From assembly GCA_007128755.1 (NCBI GenBank), contig SKWV01000071.1, forward strand, positions 1 to 8,541: a stretch of 8,541 bases of DNA, given 5' to 3'. A model generated the notes under the pieces. The model was not told the origin of the DNA. It worked only from the letters and a program-made list of their open reading frames with translations, and made no database searches. Origin of the DNA: Trueperaceae bacterium. Lineage in GTDB: Bacteria; Deinococcota; Deinococci; Deinococcales; Trueperaceae. The translations under genes were made by a program, and so were the position numbers. Positions 7,694 to 8,541 of the stretch are shown one piece after another (the stretch's first letter is position 1; the number at the start of each line of letters is the position of its first letter).

Positions 7694-8293
7694 GTGAACC
7701 GCACCACCCGCCGCATCGGCCTCGTCGCCCTCATCGCGGTCGCCGGCGCGCTCGCCTACGGCCTCGGTCTCGCGCTGCGCCCGCCGCCGGAGCTGGCCGG
7801 AACCGCGCTCCAGCAACCGCCGCGCGTGGTGGACCTCGACCTCGTGCGGGGCGACGGCAGCGCCGTCAGCCTCGCCGACGTCGCCACCGGCGGCACGACG
7901 CTGGTCTTCTTCGGCTTCACCCGCTGCCCCGACGTCTGCGCGCTGACCATGGCCAACCTCGCGCGCATCTACGAGCACCTCGGCGAGCCCGACGACCTGA
8001 CCGTCGCCATGATCACGGTCGATCCCGAGCACGACACGCCCGAGCTCCTCGACCGCTACGTCCGCGCGTTCCATGGCGACTTCGTGGCCCTCACCGGGAC
8101 GAACGCGCAGATCGCGACGGCCGCGCGCACGTTCTTCATCGGGTACGCCGGCATCGGCACGCCGACGTTCGTGCACACCGACGTCGTCGCGGTGATCGAC
8201 CGGGCCGGCGCGTTGCGCTACGTCTACGGCCAGGATGCGCTCCGCCGCCTCGCGTCCGACTTAGGGCACATCCGCCGGCTCCCCGGGTTCTGA
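7694..8293 (+). CDS. SCO1/SenC copper chaperone for cytochrome c oxidase
   Basis: Thioredoxin-fold, membrane-anchored protein that delivers copper to, or reduces, the CuA site of cytochrome c oxidase subunit II outside the cytoplasmic membrane. The 199-residue product has the usual family length and an N-terminal anchor at about 8-29 after basic residues. The copper motif is C78-PDV-C82 (FTRCPDVC), with the partner histidine H161 (VHTDVVAVID). The family signature TVDPEHDTPE (108-117) and the late GTPTFV segment are present. It is full length, ends at TGA 8291-8293, and needs the GTG at 7694: no alternative upstream start lies before the HD-GYP stop. Oxidase genes are not in view. Codons 114-139 (8033-8108) recur as a near-identical inverted copy at the right edge of the window. 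Confidence 0.95.
   Translation: MNRTTRRIGLVALIAVAGALAYGLGLALRPPPELAGTALQQPPRVVDLDLVRGDGSAVSLADVATGGTTLVFFGFTRCPDVCALTMANLARIYEHLGEPDDLTVAMITVDPEHDTPELLDRYVRAFHGDFVALTGTNAQIATAARTFFIGYAGIGTPTFVHTDVVAVIDRAGALRYVYGQDALRRLASDLGHIRRLPGF
8033..8108 (+). repeat. Inverted repeat, left arm (inside SCO1)
   Basis: This 76-base segment of the SCO1 gene is repeated in inverted orientation at 8466-8541, with mismatches at 8086, 8098 and 8099 only. The first 65 bases (8033-8097) have one mismatch; the last nine (8100-8108, CGAACGCGC) probably are microhomology at the junction. Because the other arm touches the window edge, the duplicated tract may extend leftwards into SCO1. Confidence 0.95.
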
Positions 8294-8297
8294 GTCG

Positions 8298-8328
8298 CCG
8301 GGCGGGGCGACGCGCCCGCGCCGCCCGG
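8298..8328. terminator. Possible bidirectional terminator between convergent genes
   Basis: CCGGGCGG (8298-8305) and CCGCCCGG (8321-8328) form a perfect 8-bp stem in the 39-base gap between SCO1 (plus) and the stress-protein remnant (minus). An overlapping alternative stem, GTCGCC/GGCGAC (8294-8299 with 8306-8311), starts right after the SCO1 stop. Neither strand has a U-tract, so this is a weak call made mainly on position. Confidence 0.35.
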
Positions 8329-8332
8329 AGCG

Positions 8333-8497
8333 TCAGCGCCGGTGGATCATCAGCACCGCGGACGACGCCGGCAGCCCGGCCACCAGCGCGCGCGCCATCG
8401 TCCCCAGCGCCCCGCGCGCCGCGTCGCGCCGAGGCAGGCCCAGGATCACCAGGTCGGCGTCGGCGGCGCGTTCGATCCGGTGAGGGCCACGAAGTCG
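8333..8497 (-). pseudogene. C-terminal remnant of universal-stress-protein-like domain
   Basis: On the minus strand a 54-residue open frame ends at TGA 8335-8333. Its last 47 residues read like the end of a UspA domain: DADLVILGLP (strand and loop), then GALGTMARALVAG and SSAVLMIHRR (nucleotide-loop-like helix and final strand). Such domains occur as single proteins or as C-terminal tails of transporters; which applies cannot be told. The upstream part is lost: the reading frame meets TGA at 8500-8498 inside sequence copied from the SCO1 gene, and the first seven residues after it (RLRGPHR) are out-of-frame SCO1 sequence. There is no start codon for a Usp-like protein. It is either a real truncated gene or an intact gene whose 5' part was replaced in assembly. 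Confidence 0.55.
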
Positions 8498-8541
8498 TCA
8501 TGGAACGCGCGGACGTAGCGGTCGAGGAGCTCGGGCGTGTC
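8466..8541 (-). repeat. Inverted repeat, right arm (SCO1 fragment copy)
   Basis: Read on the minus strand this is a copy of SCO1 codons 114-139 starting DTPELLDRYVRAF. It carries one G-to-D change (FHDDF instead of FHGDF), reads LTGSNAP instead of LTGTNAQ, then leaves SCO1 similarity and in the SCO1 frame hits a stop six codons later. Only the fragment is present up to the window edge, so it cannot encode a functional SCO1. It is fused to the Usp-like remnant in a different frame. Confidence 0.95.

Noticed and set aside
6100..7734. 544-codon minus-strand open frame antisense to the HD-GYP gene
   Set aside because: No recognisable domain; the plus strand carries a complete HD-GYP active site.
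8136..8501. 121-codon minus-strand ORF starting at 8501
   Set aside because: Its ATG lies in the inverted SCO1 copy and it runs in a frame different from the Usp-like domain; arginine-rich, so a shadow.

Overview
This is a GC-rich (about 70% G+C by eye) bacterial chromosomal segment with five essentially complete protein genes, one gene cut by the left edge, and a damaged gene remnant at the right edge. Very GC-rich third codon positions, several TANNNT -10 boxes about 7 bases before start codons (leaderless type), a menaquinone-type electron-transfer Fe-S protein and a SCO1 copper chaperone suggest an aerobic bacterium. A Deinococcota lineage such as Trueperaceae is my best guess. Actinobacteria also use leaderless mRNAs, so the assignment is inference only.

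Layout. Positions 1-1903 (minus) hold transketolase, lacking roughly its last 30 residues at the window edge. It follows a hot-dog acyl-CoA thioesterase (1992-2519, minus), probably in one operon; the 88-base leader between them can pair with the transketolase ribosome site. Back to back with the thioesterase, across only 18 bases, is bioY (2538-3125, plus), the biotin-binding subunit of an ECF transporter. Both start codons lie at or next to the transcription starts predicted from overlapping, opposed -10 boxes.

Positions 3126-3467 contain no protein gene that I can support but are highly structured. They hold a textbook intrinsic terminator facing the minus strand, a string of hairpins upstream of it, a minus-strand -10 box and a CRP-like dyad. 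Together these suggest an independent minus-strand small RNA of about 160 nt. The promoter and ribosome site of the next plus gene are also here.

Positions 3468-5621 (plus) encode a 717-residue membrane Fe-S protein: a NarI-like cytochrome b part, two 4Fe-4S clusters and two CCG domains (HdrD-like). It resembles ETF:menaquinone oxidoreductases. Positions 5722-7662 (plus) encode a PAS-PAS-GAF-HD-GYP protein with an intact cyclic-di-GMP phosphodiesterase active site. Positions 7694-8293 (plus) encode SCO1/SenC. A convergent minus-strand remnant with the C-terminal end of a universal-stress-protein-like domain lies at 8333-8497.

How the genes might work together (inference): thioesterase and ETF:quinone reductase fit acyl-CoA metabolism feeding electrons into menaquinone, SCO1 fits assembly of the terminal CuA oxidase, and the HD-GYP protein may tie this region to second-messenger signalling. 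The most anomalous structure is at the right edge. The last 76 bases are a near-identical inverted copy (3 mismatches) of an internal part of the SCO1 gene, spliced onto the stress-protein remnant at a 9-base microhomology. This is either a genuine inverted duplication or an assembly/amplification chimera.
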